This document shows positions 36,530 to 43,924 of a stretch of 64,000 nucleotides of DNA, piece by piece. The notes under the pieces were generated by a model that was not told the DNA's origin, ran no database searches, and saw only the letters and a program-made list of their open reading frames with translations. Made by a program: the position numbers and the translations under genes. The first letter of the stretch is position 1; the number at the start of each line of letters is the position of its first letter. Source of the DNA: Sipunculus nudus (taxonomy: Eukaryota; Annelida; Sipuncula; Golfingiida; Sipunculidae); contig CM049318.1 of assembly GCA_026874595.1 (NCBI GenBank), forward strand, positions 19,082,241 through 19,146,240, read 5' to 3'.

Positions 36530-36657
36530 ACACAAACACGCCGGACTGTGAGACTCGGACTGAATGATGTTGATGCAAACTAAAAATTACGTCAACTGTC
36601 AGCTACGCGCACACACGTGATATATTTACTTACCACTGCGACCCTTTTCCCTGACAT
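4936..36657 (-). CDS. CBR1: Carbonyl reductase 1-like SDR (whole gene, 8 coding exons, introns included)
   Basis: The joined exons encode a complete 283-residue short-chain dehydrogenase/reductase of the CBR1 type, a family of monomeric cytosolic NADPH-dependent enzymes that reduce carbonyls such as quinones, prostaglandins and xenobiotic ketones. Visible motifs: cofactor-binding TGANKGIG at residues 10-17, NNAG at 88-91, and the tetrad N113, S139 (VSS), Y192 and K196 (YAVTK). [10 protein letters not shown] at 224-233 and [10 protein letters not shown] near the C terminus match the family. The length agrees with human CBR1 (about 277 residues). All introns are GT-AG and coding phases are continuous (24+82+179+113+126+145+64+119 = 852 nt). 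I see no signal peptide, membrane segment or C-terminal targeting signal. The gene is stretched to almost 32 kb by repeat-filled introns. A CBR3-like or other CBR paralogue cannot be excluded, because the symbol rests on family resemblance rather than a search. Confidence 0.93.
5420..6275 (+). mobile_element. Tandem-repeat element with 3' hairpin (family A), full copy
   Basis: Starts TAGTATCCTCAGACAA and ends with a hairpin GTATCCC (6247-6253) / GGGATAC (6267-6273), whose 3' arm TTGTCTTGGGATAC is the near-inverse of the start. The inside carries degenerate repeated units with GGTCAAGGTCACTC-like and AATCTGTCCATTAGTTTTTG segments. No coding capacity. The design matches the other hairpin-ended families of this window. 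It lies in the CBR1-like intron 7. Confidence 0.6.
6280..8189. other. CBR1-like intron 7, unassigned part
   Basis: No exon or element boundary recognised. Short ORFs here are not supported by codon pattern or splice context. Confidence 0.5.
8190..8233 (-). pseudogene. Degenerate partial duplicate of CBR1-like exon 7
   Basis: Plus-strand bases 8190-8233 nearly repeat 8281-8323, including about 20 nt of intron, the splice donor and the last roughly 25 nt of exon 7 (TTTACCTTCAGCAGGAGT is shared exactly). No matching acceptor or 5' half of the exon is visible, so this looks like a small segmental duplication rather than an alternative exon. Confidence 0.7.
8298..8361 (-). CDS. CBR1: CBR1-like coding exon 7 (PG motif)
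   Basis: Encodes residues 224-244 plus one base of codon 245: [22 protein letters not shown]. The PG motif and T-D pair are standard for SDRs after the active site. At 64 nt it falls below simple ORF thresholds and was found by requiring phase continuity between exons 6 and 8. A TTTCAG acceptor and a GTAAAC donor flank it. A degenerate copy of its 3' end lies about 90 bp further along the minus strand. Confidence 0.92.
8415..9046 (+). mobile_element. Family A element, second copy, 3' end missing
   Basis: Starts ATAGTATCCCCAGACAATTAATCCC, the same opening as 5421 onward, and contains repeated units with GATTTGACCTTGAA and AAGGTCATGA segments. The homology fades near AAATCTGTCCATT and no terminal hairpin follows. 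It begins about 55 bp from the acceptor of CBR1-like exon 7. Confidence 0.55.
9190..9425 (-). mobile_element. tRNA-derived SINE
   Basis: On the minus strand an A-box-like TGGCACAATGG (9416-9406) and a B-box-like GGTTTGTGTCT (9372-9362) are spaced about 34 nt apart, as in a tRNA-type RNA polymerase III promoter, followed by an unrelated body. The body boundary is uncertain, and no clear target duplication was found. Confidence 0.55.
9522..9594. repeat. (TA)n microsatellite
   Basis: TA array with one interruption near 9531; it runs into the left arm of a perfect palindrome. Confidence 0.95.
9591..9677. repeat. Perfect 41-bp-arm palindrome with 5-nt loop
   Basis: Left arm 9591-9631 (begins TATAGATGGAAAGGGTATAC) is exactly complementary to right arm 9637-9677, with loop CCACT. 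(TA)n arrays lie on the left directly and on the right at 9710. No mismatch in 41 pairs suggests a very recent event, gene conversion, or an assembly artefact. Confidence 0.95.
9710..9799. repeat. (AT)n microsatellite
   Basis: Pure AT array of about 44 units, ending 77 bp from the donor side of CBR1-like exon 6. Confidence 0.97.
9876..10020 (-). CDS. CBR1: CBR1-like coding exon 6 (YxxxK active site)
   Basis: Encodes residues 175-223. [17 protein letters not shown] contains the catalytic Y192 and K196, and the exon ends with DIIINA in phase 0 at a GTATGT donor. It lies 77 bp above a long (TA)n tract, yet splice sites and frame are intact. Confidence 0.94.
10378..11291 (+). mobile_element. Family F element, short copy
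   Basis: Opens AACTAGGGACCCAAGGGTCT...GCTCAGCTA and closes TCAATCAGCTGAGCTAAAA after a GGACGGATGACAGACA microsatellite-like tract. The inside has one or two degenerate units with GTGACCTTGA segments. No coding capacity. The next family F copy starts about 4 bp later in the same orientation. Confidence 0.6.
11296..13578 (+). mobile_element. Family F element, second copy head-to-tail
   Basis: Opens AACAAGGGACCCATGGGTCA..CGCTCAGCTAA. Near its 3' end a (GACGGACA)n microsatellite (about 13484-13530) precedes the hairpin TAGCTCAG-ATGACTTATAGT-CAGCTGAGCTA (13543-13573). The interior from about 12530 is homologous to the copy at 21.7-24.48 kb but lacks the family G insertion found there. Confidence 0.65.
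12306..12437. repeat. Tandem duplication, about 70-bp unit, 2 copies
   Basis: AAAAAACTGAAAATATAAG...GTTGCAATCATTATATAT repeats with few differences from about 12376 (ACTGAAACTATAAG...CATCATATAT). Confidence 0.9.
14089..14179. repeat. (TA)n microsatellite
   Basis: Pure array of about 45 units in the left copy of the local duplication. Confidence 0.97.
14456..14538. repeat. (TA)n microsatellite
   Basis: Pure array of about 41 units between the two copies of the local duplication. Confidence 0.97.
14831..15812. other. CBR1-like intron 5, unassigned AT-rich part
   Basis: Only short TA-rich runs (around 15487-15506) and a (TGCA)n run near 15135 are visible; no gene. Confidence 0.6.
15813..15872. 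repeat. (AT)n microsatellite
   Basis: AT array of about 28 units with one C interruption near 15861. Confidence 0.95.
16489..16572. repeat. (TA)n microsatellite
   Basis: TA array with a TTT interruption near 16505, then about 33 pure units. Confidence 0.95.
16573..17437. other. CBR1-like intron 5, unassigned part
   Basis: No exon, RNA gene or repeat boundary recognised. Confidence 0.55.
17438..17471. repeat. (AT)n microsatellite
   Basis: Pure array of about 17 units. Confidence 0.93.
17741..17956. repeat. Tandem duplication, about 106-bp unit, 2 copies
   Basis: ATCATCTATTGTGAACTTAT opens both copies (17741 and 17847). They are nearly identical except for a few bases and an extra TAATA in the second copy, so the duplication is recent. 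Confidence 0.95.
17963..18034. repeat. (CA)n-(TA)n compound microsatellite
   Basis: CA repeats at 17963-17980 pass directly into about 27 TA units. Confidence 0.96.
18120..18437 (+). mobile_element. Family F element, 3' fragment
   Basis: Ends GACAGACAACAGACAAAGCG...CTCAGCTTTTCAATCAGCTGTGCAAAAAA, homologous to the 3' end at 11240-11291. The 5' boundary is unclear and the terminal CTGAGCTAAA is degenerate (CTGTGCAAAA). Confidence 0.5.
18636..18761 (-). CDS. CBR1: CBR1-like coding exon 5 (catalytic serine)
   Basis: Completes R133 and encodes up to two bases of codon 175. [18 protein letters not shown] contains the catalytic serine (S139). The following segment up to LISEFIQ corresponds to the extra helix region that makes CBR1 longer than classical SDRs. 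The reading frame requires the donor GTAAGT after ATACA. Confidence 0.92.
18884..20880 (+). mobile_element. Family F element with tandem units, 3' end not found
   Basis: Opens AACAAGTGACCCATGGGTCA...CTCAGCTGACTGA. From about 19560 it carries several units of about 300-320 bp with GCCCCATAGCTC, TTTCAGGTTTCCAAGGAGAT, GATTTGTGCCCTG and CAGGTGGCACCACCAGTCTG landmarks. The array stops near 20880 without the terminal hairpin. A second 5'-end-like AACAAGGGGCCCATGCG lies at about 18804. Confidence 0.65.
21720..24482 (+). mobile_element. Family F-type copy interrupted by a family G element
   Basis: AACATGGCATCTCCTGGATTACTCC near 21724 matches about 12540. The homology runs to about 22377, is broken by family G (22378-24130), and resumes with TGGCATGTACACAGGAACTA at 24153 (compare 13227). 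It ends with GGACGGACAACAGACAAAGG and the hairpin TAGCTCAG...CTGAGCTA at 24444-24474. The 5' boundary is uncertain. Confidence 0.65.
22378..24130 (+). mobile_element. Family G tandem-repeat element with 3' hairpin, copy 1 (1.75 kb)
   Basis: Opens CTAGAATACGGGTAG, with TTGTATCCGCC about 30 nt in. It ends in a hairpin GTATCCGCAAAAC-TCT-GTTTTGGCGGATAC (24099-24128) followed by AA; the hairpin arm GGCGGATACAA is the inverse of the 5' motif. The inside is 4-5 units of about 280 bp with landmarks GAGATATGAGTGATTTTA, CAGACAAACAGATGGAC, GCAGGTGGCGCCACC and GGTTCCCGAGATATGAGC. No coding capacity. Confidence 0.75.
24508..24620 (-). CDS. CBR1: CBR1-like coding exon 4
   Basis: Encodes residues 96-132 plus two bases of codon 133. 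[18 protein letters not shown] contains the catalytic-tetrad asparagine (N113) in the usual T-N-F-x-G context. The intron between this exon and exon 3 is only 455 bp, the smallest in the gene. A CAG acceptor and a GTGAGT donor bound it. Confidence 0.92.
25076..25254 (-). CDS. CBR1: CBR1-like coding exon 3 (NNAG motif)
   Basis: Encodes residues 36-95. ARDKDRG lies where CBR1-type enzymes contact the NADPH 2'-phosphate; LDVTD and [13 protein letters not shown] (NNAG at 88-91) are SDR signatures. The acceptor is TTTACAG and the donor is AAG/GTCAGT, ending in phase 0. Confidence 0.94.
25268..25500 (-). mobile_element. Partial copy of the 337-bp MITE of 32161-32497
   Basis: TATGGTTCTCAGGCAC at about 25294 and the following roughly 190 bp (AATTTTAATCCCTGCATCAA, ATTTTGATTTTCAATAAAAA, ACATTTCTTTCAAG) match the inverse of the right half of the full copy. 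The other terminus is not evident. Confidence 0.6.
26297..27137 (+). repeat. Near-identical 420-bp tandem duplication
   Basis: GTTAAAAACTAGGTGTGTCG starts both copies (26297 and 26717). Only a handful of differences were seen over about 420 bp. Each copy includes the 5' terminus of the surrounding tandem-repeat element. Confidence 0.95.
26297..27737 (+). mobile_element. Family H tandem-repeat element with 3' hairpin
   Basis: The 5' end holds TGCCCCCACCTGGGGCA. The inside is units of about 155-190 bp with GGTCATTATCTGCCCACAC and TCAGGCCAATATCTGCAGGC. A GGAATGACGGAATGACGGAAGGACGGAC microsatellite-like run (27661-27688) precedes the hairpin TATGCCCC-g-GCCAC-ttt-GTGGC-g-GGGGCATA at 27703-27733. 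No coding capacity. It lies in CBR1-like intron 2. Confidence 0.7.
29203..29284 (-). CDS. CBR1: CBR1-like coding exon 2 (cofactor-binding motif)
   Basis: Encodes residues 9-35 plus the first base of codon 36. It carries [16 protein letters not shown], the Rossmann-fold glycine-rich motif (GxxxGxG) that binds the NADPH diphosphate. It is flanked by a CAG acceptor and a GTAAGT donor. It sits 7.3 kb downstream of exon 1. Confidence 0.93.
29490..31256 (+). mobile_element. Family F element with tandem units
   Basis: About five units of 313-350 bp (GATTTGTGCCCTG landmarks at about 29781, 30094, 30427, 30770, 31120), then a degenerate GACAGACAACCGGAGGGACG microsatellite and the hairpin TAGCTCAG...TTGAGCTA (31220-31250). 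The 5' boundary is uncertain and the AACAAGNGACCC opening was not found. Located in CBR1-like intron 1. Confidence 0.6.
31404..31640 (-). pseudogene. Possible degenerate retroelement gag-like fragment
   Basis: A minus-strand frame of about 75 residues has a protein-like composition, including [34 protein letters not shown] and [16 protein letters not shown]. It recalls gag regions of Ty3-type retrotransposons only loosely (short hydrophobic helix followed by an acidic segment and a Y-V-x-x-F-like position). No zinc knuckle, protease or reverse transcriptase is nearby, and nothing proves it is coding. Confidence 0.25.
32161..32497. mobile_element. 337-bp MITE with 35-bp terminal inverted repeats
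   Basis: Left end GGCCAAAATAAAAAAAGG followed by GTATGGTTCTCAGGCAC is mirrored at 32463-32497 (18 bp perfect in the core GGTATGGTTCTCAGGCAC, outer part nearly perfect). No ORF. The target duplication is not clear. A partial inverted relative lies at about 25268-25500. Confidence 0.85.
32516..32892 (+). repeat. Dispersed repeat family R, copy 1
   Basis: Shares CAATCATGAACAGAATCCCATGAAA, GATTTTGGTGTGGATCC and a GAATGCATATTT end with copies at 34500-34862 and (inverted) 44036-44410. All three are of similar length, about 360-375 bp. The 5' part resembles the beginning of widely dispersed marine-invertebrate repeats; class unknown. The 84-residue ORF inside it is not conserved between copies. 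Confidence 0.7.
33000..34499. other. CBR1-like intron 1, unassigned, with an (AAT)n-rich stretch
   Basis: AATAAT/CATAAT repeats at about 33272-33360. No gene was seen in the rest. Confidence 0.6.
34500..34862 (+). repeat. Dispersed repeat family R, copy 2
   Basis: Aligns with 32516-32892: GCTCATGCAATCATGAATGG, GTTTAGATTTTGGTGTGGAT and GAATGCATATTTCTAGTT at the end. Same orientation as copy 1, 1.6 kb apart. Confidence 0.7.
34863..36486. other. CBR1-like intron 1, unassigned
   Basis: No exon, RNA or element boundary recognised. Confidence 0.55.
36497..36535. repeat. Poly-C followed by (CA)n
   Basis: About 19 C and then nine CA units, about 100 bp inside intron 1 from the donor of CBR1-like exon 1. 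Confidence 0.97.
36634..36657 (-). CDS. CBR1: CBR1-like coding exon 1 (start codon)
   Basis: Encodes residues 1-8, MSGKRVAV, from an ATG at 36657 and ends at a GTAAGT donor in phase 0. The short basic start leading directly into V-T-G of the next exon is typical of carbonyl reductases. A four-codon upstream reading frame (ATG TTC TAC stop) lies about 50 nt upstream on the same strand; it matters only if the transcript starts above it. No TATA box or other promoter element is recognisable. Confidence 0.85.
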
Positions 36658-39600
36658 GACAGCCTTGTTTAGTGGCTCGACAATGCAGTATGGATTAGTA
36701 GAACATACCCCGACCTAATGTAATGTCCTAACTAATCTTCATCCATGAATTTTTCTCCAGGAAAAAAATCACGCTTCCTCGTCAATCCAATTTGACACCG
36801 GTGGCTCACTAGTTCCACCTAAGGCCGCTAGATGGGAGTACACTCTCCAATCATTCCTGAGAACAAACCTCCATACAGAGAAGTAATAAACGTCCATGCT
36901 TGCAAACTTGTCTGTGGTGTAGTACATGGCTCATAGGCATACGGCTACAAGGAACACATCTAATAAAATCATAGATGGAATGAAAATCCATTTACATAAA
37001 GCGAAACGACCTAAATAGAGTCTAAAGACACAAAATGTGCATCTGAATTATGGGTTCATCTTGATTCTGGGACAAGATTATTTGTCTGTCTTTACAGAAT
37101 AGATTTTAAGAACACACAACTTCTCCTTTATATTGGTGGAGGAATTTGGTACTCTTCGAAGAAGTCTCTAAAATTATTCACAAATTCCTTTTTATTTATG
37201 AACTAGGATGATTAGGGAACTAACAGGGTTCTACAAGTACTCTCACAAACATTTTTTGTATTGTAATAAAAGGATCTTTTCACATCTTTCCACGAAGGAA
37301 CAACGGACAACACTTAATTTATAATCAATGTTACATGAAATGCATCACAATTAATTTATGGGTTTTTTTTCTATCAATGCCTTAATATCATTTAAGCAGG
37401 TTTGCCCTGATTAAAAACTAACCATGGTTAAAGCACTGTATCCTACCAGAATAATAGACAGCTTGATATTTACCATATATATTTTTTTTTACTTAGACCA
37501 ATAACCATGCAAAACGTCTGGAAAATCAAAGCAGTCATTGATGAAAACTTATTAAGTATTCATGATGTTTCTCTGGTAAGCATTTTCATATGGAGTTACT
37601 GTGGTTGGCACAACAAATTTTGATAAATGAATTGTATTGATGAAAAAATGTATTAAAAAGTTTTATTGATCAAAATATGACATTACAATACAAAGTGTGG
37701 AATGCTCTAAATTTGACTTTCCTGAAGTCTTAGATTTAGACAAATTATATATGAAATGTTGGAAAATTTATGTGATGGCATAAGAATTTTGACTGAGGTA
37801 TATTGAGTACCACACTATTCTACTTGATCCACCTAATGTACGAGGAAACAAATTTTAATTGGTTTAAATGTCTTTCAGTAATTTGCAAGGATCCTTATAT
37901 ATAGTTTGACTTCAAAACAATGCATATGGGGGGGGGGGGGGCAGGAAATCACATGTAATTTGAATCATTTACAGAAATCAATAAACAAACCAAATTCATT
38001 TCTGTCTTCATTGTACTAAATGTTTTCATTAAAGAGGCCATAAGGTTTTAAACACTGAAGTGTTTTTACATAAACACTAGGGATCATTTGGTTTAAATAT
38101 AAAATATCCCCTGGCAAGGAACAAGAATTTAATGCCGCCTTCTGGTACCACAGGCCAACAGATATGTTCAATGGTATGGAATCTGTACAATATTGGACTT
38201 TGGAGGGTAACTGGACAGGGGCTTGGGGGTCAAAGTTACAAACTTCACCCAGTTAGTCAAGTCTGGTAATTTTCCTGCTTTGTTTTCTTGTTTCCCTTAG
38301 CTTAGGTTTTGTATTGTCTGATCTATTTGGGAAGACACTACTGGTATGCAGAAACAAACAATGACACACATACACACACACTAATATTTTGCCAGTCAGA
38401 AATAACAAGAAAACTGTACACAAGTTCTACACATTTAATTGGAAAATATACAATATGTACAGCACTGCAGACACCTTGACTGGGGGAAATAAATGCATTA
38501 GATGCTCACCCACGGGTACAGAGGATTACTGGTACAACCACAAACTACTGGTAATCTACAAATGAAAGCTTTGATGCCAAACGCTGCCATGTTCATGTGC
38601 ACCAAATTACCGGCAATCTCAGTACATTACCACAAGGGTATTAACTTCCCTGTGATTCTACATTCTTTACCCTTTTTTCCATTTATTCCTAATATTTATA
38701 TCCAGGATCATAGAAAACTGTGGATTACTTTTTGTTTGCGATATTAAAGTGAAATAATCGGGAAAATGAAACCTTTGTAGAGAAGATCCGTCATCTACTC
38801 ATATGAACGGTCATTTAGAATACTATCTGAATGGAAATGTAAACATGTATTTTTTCCACCTGACCACACCTGTAGGTAAATAAAAATTAGACATTATAGA
38901 TAATATCAGATCACTCATATTATCTGCATGTAGCGAACAAGAATTTTTATTCATTCTTTGGGTCCTCTTCAAATTGTTTAGACTAAGCACGCGCATATTA
39001 AATAACCAATGAATATATCATGTGTAGGTTAATGCAAGGTATGATTGTAAAAATGGATCCCTCGCAAAATAATGAAAAAGTAAATTTTCACGAAATATTA
39101 TCCTCCCTAACATAGAAGCAACCACAGTGTGTCTTTCCTGCTCAAATACTATTCAGATTCAAACATGATTAGGGCCAAACAATACCTGGAGGTCCTGCAC
39201 TCCTATTATTTCATACAGGATCAGATATTCTAAATTACTTACAATCCATGCCTGTCATGACGTTCATGATTTCTAACTGAGAACTGTTCTTTCAAATCAG
39301 ACATTTAATATGCCTTAAAATTTTCCATCATTATATTCATGATTTAAACAAATTTTGGAGTACACTTTTCACCAAGGATTCAATTAAGGGGTCATAGTGT
39401 TTGCGTAGGTTATATACAAGTGCCCTCAAATTTTAGGTTTCCTATCCTATAATCCATAGTTCATATAGACACAGGATCTCCAATTCCTTTCAGAAATGAA
39501 ACTTCTTACATAAGATTAAATTCAGACAAAAATAGTGGATTTTACACATAATTAACAAATAATCAACCGTGACTCCATTTGCTCAATCCTAGTACATAAT

Positions 39601-41484
39601 TTCATCATACATCTTCCCTAAGATATTTTATTTTAAACTATAATCCTTATTAAAAAATAATTTGATACAGAAAATGGTACAAAAACTCTTTTGGATTTTC
39701 CGAGTTAAAATTACAAATTGAACAAAAAATTTTTCCATATTGATCATGCATATAACAAATGCCATATATATAACATCTACACTGCTACCATGAAATTTAT
39801 CAAATAAAAGAAGTATCAAATTAAGAAATAACCAGTATTACAAGAATTCATACAAAACTGATACAGTTTTGTAGGAGAAGATCAGTCCTGCATAACCAAA
39901 GTCCAAAACTGTTAAATTGTGAAGTATGTGAAATGTATGTGATGTGTAGATTCTGAAATATCACTTCTACCCCTTTTCTATAATTCTGCATGCCCTTAAA
40001 GGAGCCTATTCAGATGTCTGTTAACTTAAGATAATCCCTCGAACCTTTATAAAATTAGGCAAAAAAAATGCCCATCCCATTGCACACAGGCTGTCTTTTT
40101 TATATCCATGTTTATAACATGAGGGGGGAAGCCAAAATAAACCAAACATATTCAGCAAGGACATATGATGGCAAGTCAGACGAACCACAGTTTTGCAACA
40201 GGCATTTTTGCAAAAGTGACCTTTCAACTTCTGCACATAAGCAACAACCACCTTAGGTTACATGGGTTTTCTGTCAGTCAACACTGCTGTGTTTACTAAC
40301 ACTTTGTATATAAACAAGCTCAGATGTCCCTCACAGAGGATTTATATGAACATTTCATGACAGGTATTACCCAGAGTTCTTTAATATGAGACCAGAGTAA
40401 GTCGGAAATCACATTAATTATAAACAAAAGATAGATGAACAGCTAGTTTAAAGACTATTATTTGCCTGAATGGATGAGAGTTGTTGTGTGTAATGTTTTC
40501 CCTATAAGAGGATTCTTATTTACAATTATCTGCAGTATGCCCTCTCATTAATATACTGTAAAAACAAATCCTTAAAGACCTGGCCAGTACAGGCAATAGA
40601 CTGGTGAAAATTACATTAAAATTGATGGAATGACAATTCTGCCCTCTGGCTAATAAATTACAATCATAAAATCTATATGAACCCTTTATACTGTACAAGT
40701 TTCAGAAAGAGGCCATTAAAAATTAAGAACTTAACTATTATCTTTGTTTTTGGTTTAACCTTTGGAAAACTTTGTGTAATGTTGAATTATAATATTATCT
40801 TTAGAACCCTTCATTTGGTTTACCTGGTGGGCTTGTGAAATCTTATTTTGACCCCTGCTTATGCAGTCATTTATACATCAACATGAACAGTTACTGTGTT
40901 AAACACATAATCTGTGAATGAAAGGCACCTTACATTGTAAAAGGTCTGCAAGTTCTACTGCTGGAACTTCAGCTACAATTTTGTTCCAATTAAAAGCTAT
41001 CCCACAGCTTTATGTTAAGTTCCACACCTTTAATAACTTGGAAATACATTTATTAGTATCCCCTGTTTTAACAAATCAAATCTTTTCTGTTTGGTACAAT
41101 TGTGATATCATGGACTGTATTCAAGATGCAAAAAGTCTTTCTTTCATGAAATTGTGGATCTGAATATGTCACAAATACAAAGCTGTTCATGAAAATTTAA
41201 AATAACTTGTTACTATGGGTTAACCTGTGGATGATGTCATGTAAGAAATAAATAAATAGGCCTGGCAATAGACACTGCTTATGCAAAATCTATAGTAGCA
41301 TGTGTTATATGGTAATATAAATAAAACTTCGAATATGTCTGCTGACCAAAACACATTAGACGGTCCGAAAGTGTGAACACCTGCTGGAGTACTCAGGCAA
41401 TAATAAAGGCGTTACATCATTTATGGTAATACTGACCAAAGCTGCCATATGTTGAAGAAGAAACTAACCACATCATACATCATT
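36658..41484. other. Intergenic region between the CBR1-like 5' end and the DBF4 stop codon
   Basis: Must contain the CBR1-like 5' UTR and promoter (near 36658) and the DBF4 3' UTR (below 41485). I see no further coding exon on either strand. A 12-G run lies near 37930. No core promoter motif is identifiable. Confidence 0.65.
41049..41054 (-). terminator. Possible polyadenylation signal of DBF4
   Basis: TTTATT on the plus strand gives AATAAA on the minus strand about 430 nt below the DBF4 stop codon. The hexamer is common by chance in AT-rich DNA, so this is only a candidate. Confidence 0.25.
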
Positions 41485-43924
41485 TCAAAATGCCTCCGAG
41501 ACAAATTCATAATTGACCTCATCTGTATGATGTCCTTTCTGTTTCCTTGGGGATCGACGTAAATTTTGGTTTTGCTTGACCACAACTTTTGCTGAATTTT
41601 TGCGAGGGCTTTTACGAACAGCTTTAAATTCATGATCACCTGTACTCCTATGCCTTTTAAGATTAACTGACAAATCTTGACTGTCTGAGTGTGTGATGTG
41701 TTTTTTGGACGTGCGTGCTTGGGAATGTGGTGAAAGCGAGGCAGGTGGGTTCATCTTCAGTTTCTTGTAAGTGGGTTTCATCTCATGTTTCTCAAGGTTT
41801 TTGTCGATGATTTGTGTGTCTGTGGGTGTCTGTGTTAATTTCCTAATGCGGCGCTCTTTTTCGATTTTCTTCTGCTGTGTTTGACACCCTGGAATATATG
41901 AAAATTTATATACATGGTTCTTCTTTTCTCCTTTGAGAAGCTTATGTGAAGTAACTGAAGAAGCCGTGCTGCTTACGTCAGACATGTCCATCAATTTCCT
42001 GCCTTTAACATTATCAAGTGATAAAAAACAGGAAGTTGGTTTGTGACTAGTCCTGTTAGGTTTTGCACTTTTTGCGACCTCAGAGGAGTGTTTTATCTTA
42101 CTGGGGCTATTAAAATTAAACACAATGTCTGTGTCAACTTTCTGGAGACTTTTTGACGAGTTCACAGACCACCCTGAACCTGTTGACATTTTGTCATGGT
42201 TTGCTTGGGCGCTTACTTTAGCAATAATTCCACCTTCCATACCATCCTCTTTAAATAACTGTGCGGCAGCTTTGCTCCGCTTTTTTCCTTTAGGGCTCGG
42301 AGATTTAGTATAAAGTCTCTGTACACTCTCCTCTTTGGATTTGTAGACATTCTTGTTTGACGGAGATGTAAGTACTCTTTGGTTACTTTCTTTCAGTACA
42401 CCCCTTCCCTGTGGAGATATTGTATTCTGATCCACCATCGTGGCAATTCTTGCCGATCTCCGCGTTGGTGTCGTCAGCTCATCCAGACATAAAACATCAT
42501 CTCTATTTTCACTAATTTCTGATGATTCCTCCTTGACAGGTGTATTTTTATTTCTTTTGTTCTGTTTTGGTGTTGATGTCATTGGATTGCTCGCTCTGGG
42601 GCTCTGTTTTCTTGTTTTCACCCCTTCCTCAATAGATATATTTAGACTTTCATGCCCTACATCAGGACCTTGTTCAGACTTTTGAGAGCCCTCTGGTGGA
42701 TAATTACCTGCACTAGCAGAGCCTTCTGTTGCAGGTTGCCTTAAAGTTTGTAATATACCACCAAATACAGCACTTGACTGTGAAGGAATTTCCTCACTAC
42801 TGAACAGTTTCAGCTGAGGCTCACTATCAGCAGTTTCTCTCATTTTTCTTATTTTGGTTTTAACCTGCTCACATAATTCAGCCTTTGCACGTTCAGCGCC
42901 TTTTCTATGCACTCGTTTTGCTTTGCTAAGTTTTCCGCCATCGCTGTCCTTACTTACCGACTCGTTGTCATCTGGATCATCCAAAATCCACTCTTGATCG
43001 GAATCTGATCCGATCTCTACTTCATTAACATTGACAAATGACATATCAGTGGGCGGGTCCTGTGCCATTTTTGCTGACGGTTTCATGAATCCCGTAAAGT
43101 CCTCCTGATCACCTTCGCTACTCTGTAACAGTTTCTGCATGCTGCGGTCACTCAGTATGCTCCACTGTTCCTTAAGCTTCACTCTTTTCCGTCTTTTTCT
43201 CTTTCTATTTGGCTTATTCCTGCCTTTTTCACTGGTTTCCTCTTCCTCTGAACTAGCATCTTCTAATAAACTTCTGTACTGACAGTCATCGTTCTTCTCT
43301 GCTTCATCAGCTGTTGCTAAGTGACTGTCTATCGTTGGTTGCGACTCGTCAACGACATCAATATCATGCTGCTGCACATCATCACACGGACCCACTTCAA
43401 TGTTAACATCTGGTTTCGGCAGAATGATGCCCAGGGTAACATCAGAATGAAGAACACTACTAGTGTCTTGTACTTGAGGGACTGCACCTGATGACCCAGT
43501 AACCTTGGCAACTGCTGCCGGAACCACAAAATCTGCCACATCACGAGATGGCTTTTGCTTTGAAACAAAGTCACTGTTAGCCAACCCAACTGCAGGGACA
43601 ACATTACGTGGCTCACAGGGGGGAACACCTGTTTCATGAGTGACTGCATCCACCTTGATAAATTTGCTCTTGGAGCCTACATCTTGACTCAATAGATTTG
43701 CTAGCATATTGGTTTTCATACAGGTATCTCTAAGTCTAGGTCCTCCTGGGTTTTGATCTGCCATCTCATCATAACATAGGGGTAATGTCTCATTACACAG
43801 TAAATCCTCCTTTTTCCAAGGTGGCTTGACCTCTGACCTTTGTCCTTTCACTTTAGTTTTATGGTCCTTCTTTGGTTGCTTTGATGCTCTTTTGGCATTG
43901 CGTTCCACTTTTGTAAAATCCTCC
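41485..43924 (-). CDS. DBF4: DBF4 coding exon I (long C-terminal tail, stop codon)
   Basis: A 2440-nt exon with an uninterrupted frame of 813 residues to a TGA at 41487-41485, joined in frame to exon H. The tail is acidic and then basic, rich in S, K, E and P, with patches such as PNRKRKRRKRVK (nuclear-localisation-like), TRRSARIA, KSPRKNSAK and RRSPRKQK. I see no folded domain. Many S/T-P sites suggest regulation by cell-cycle kinases (inference). It is much longer than the vertebrate tail. A possible AATAAA signal lies about 430 nt past the stop (plus 41049-41054). Confidence 0.93.

Noticed and set aside
42125-43649. ORFs opposite to or out of frame with the long DBF4 exon (42125-42313, 42440-42685, 43329-43649)
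   Set aside because: Shadows of the true reading frame, which is in phase with the upstream exons.
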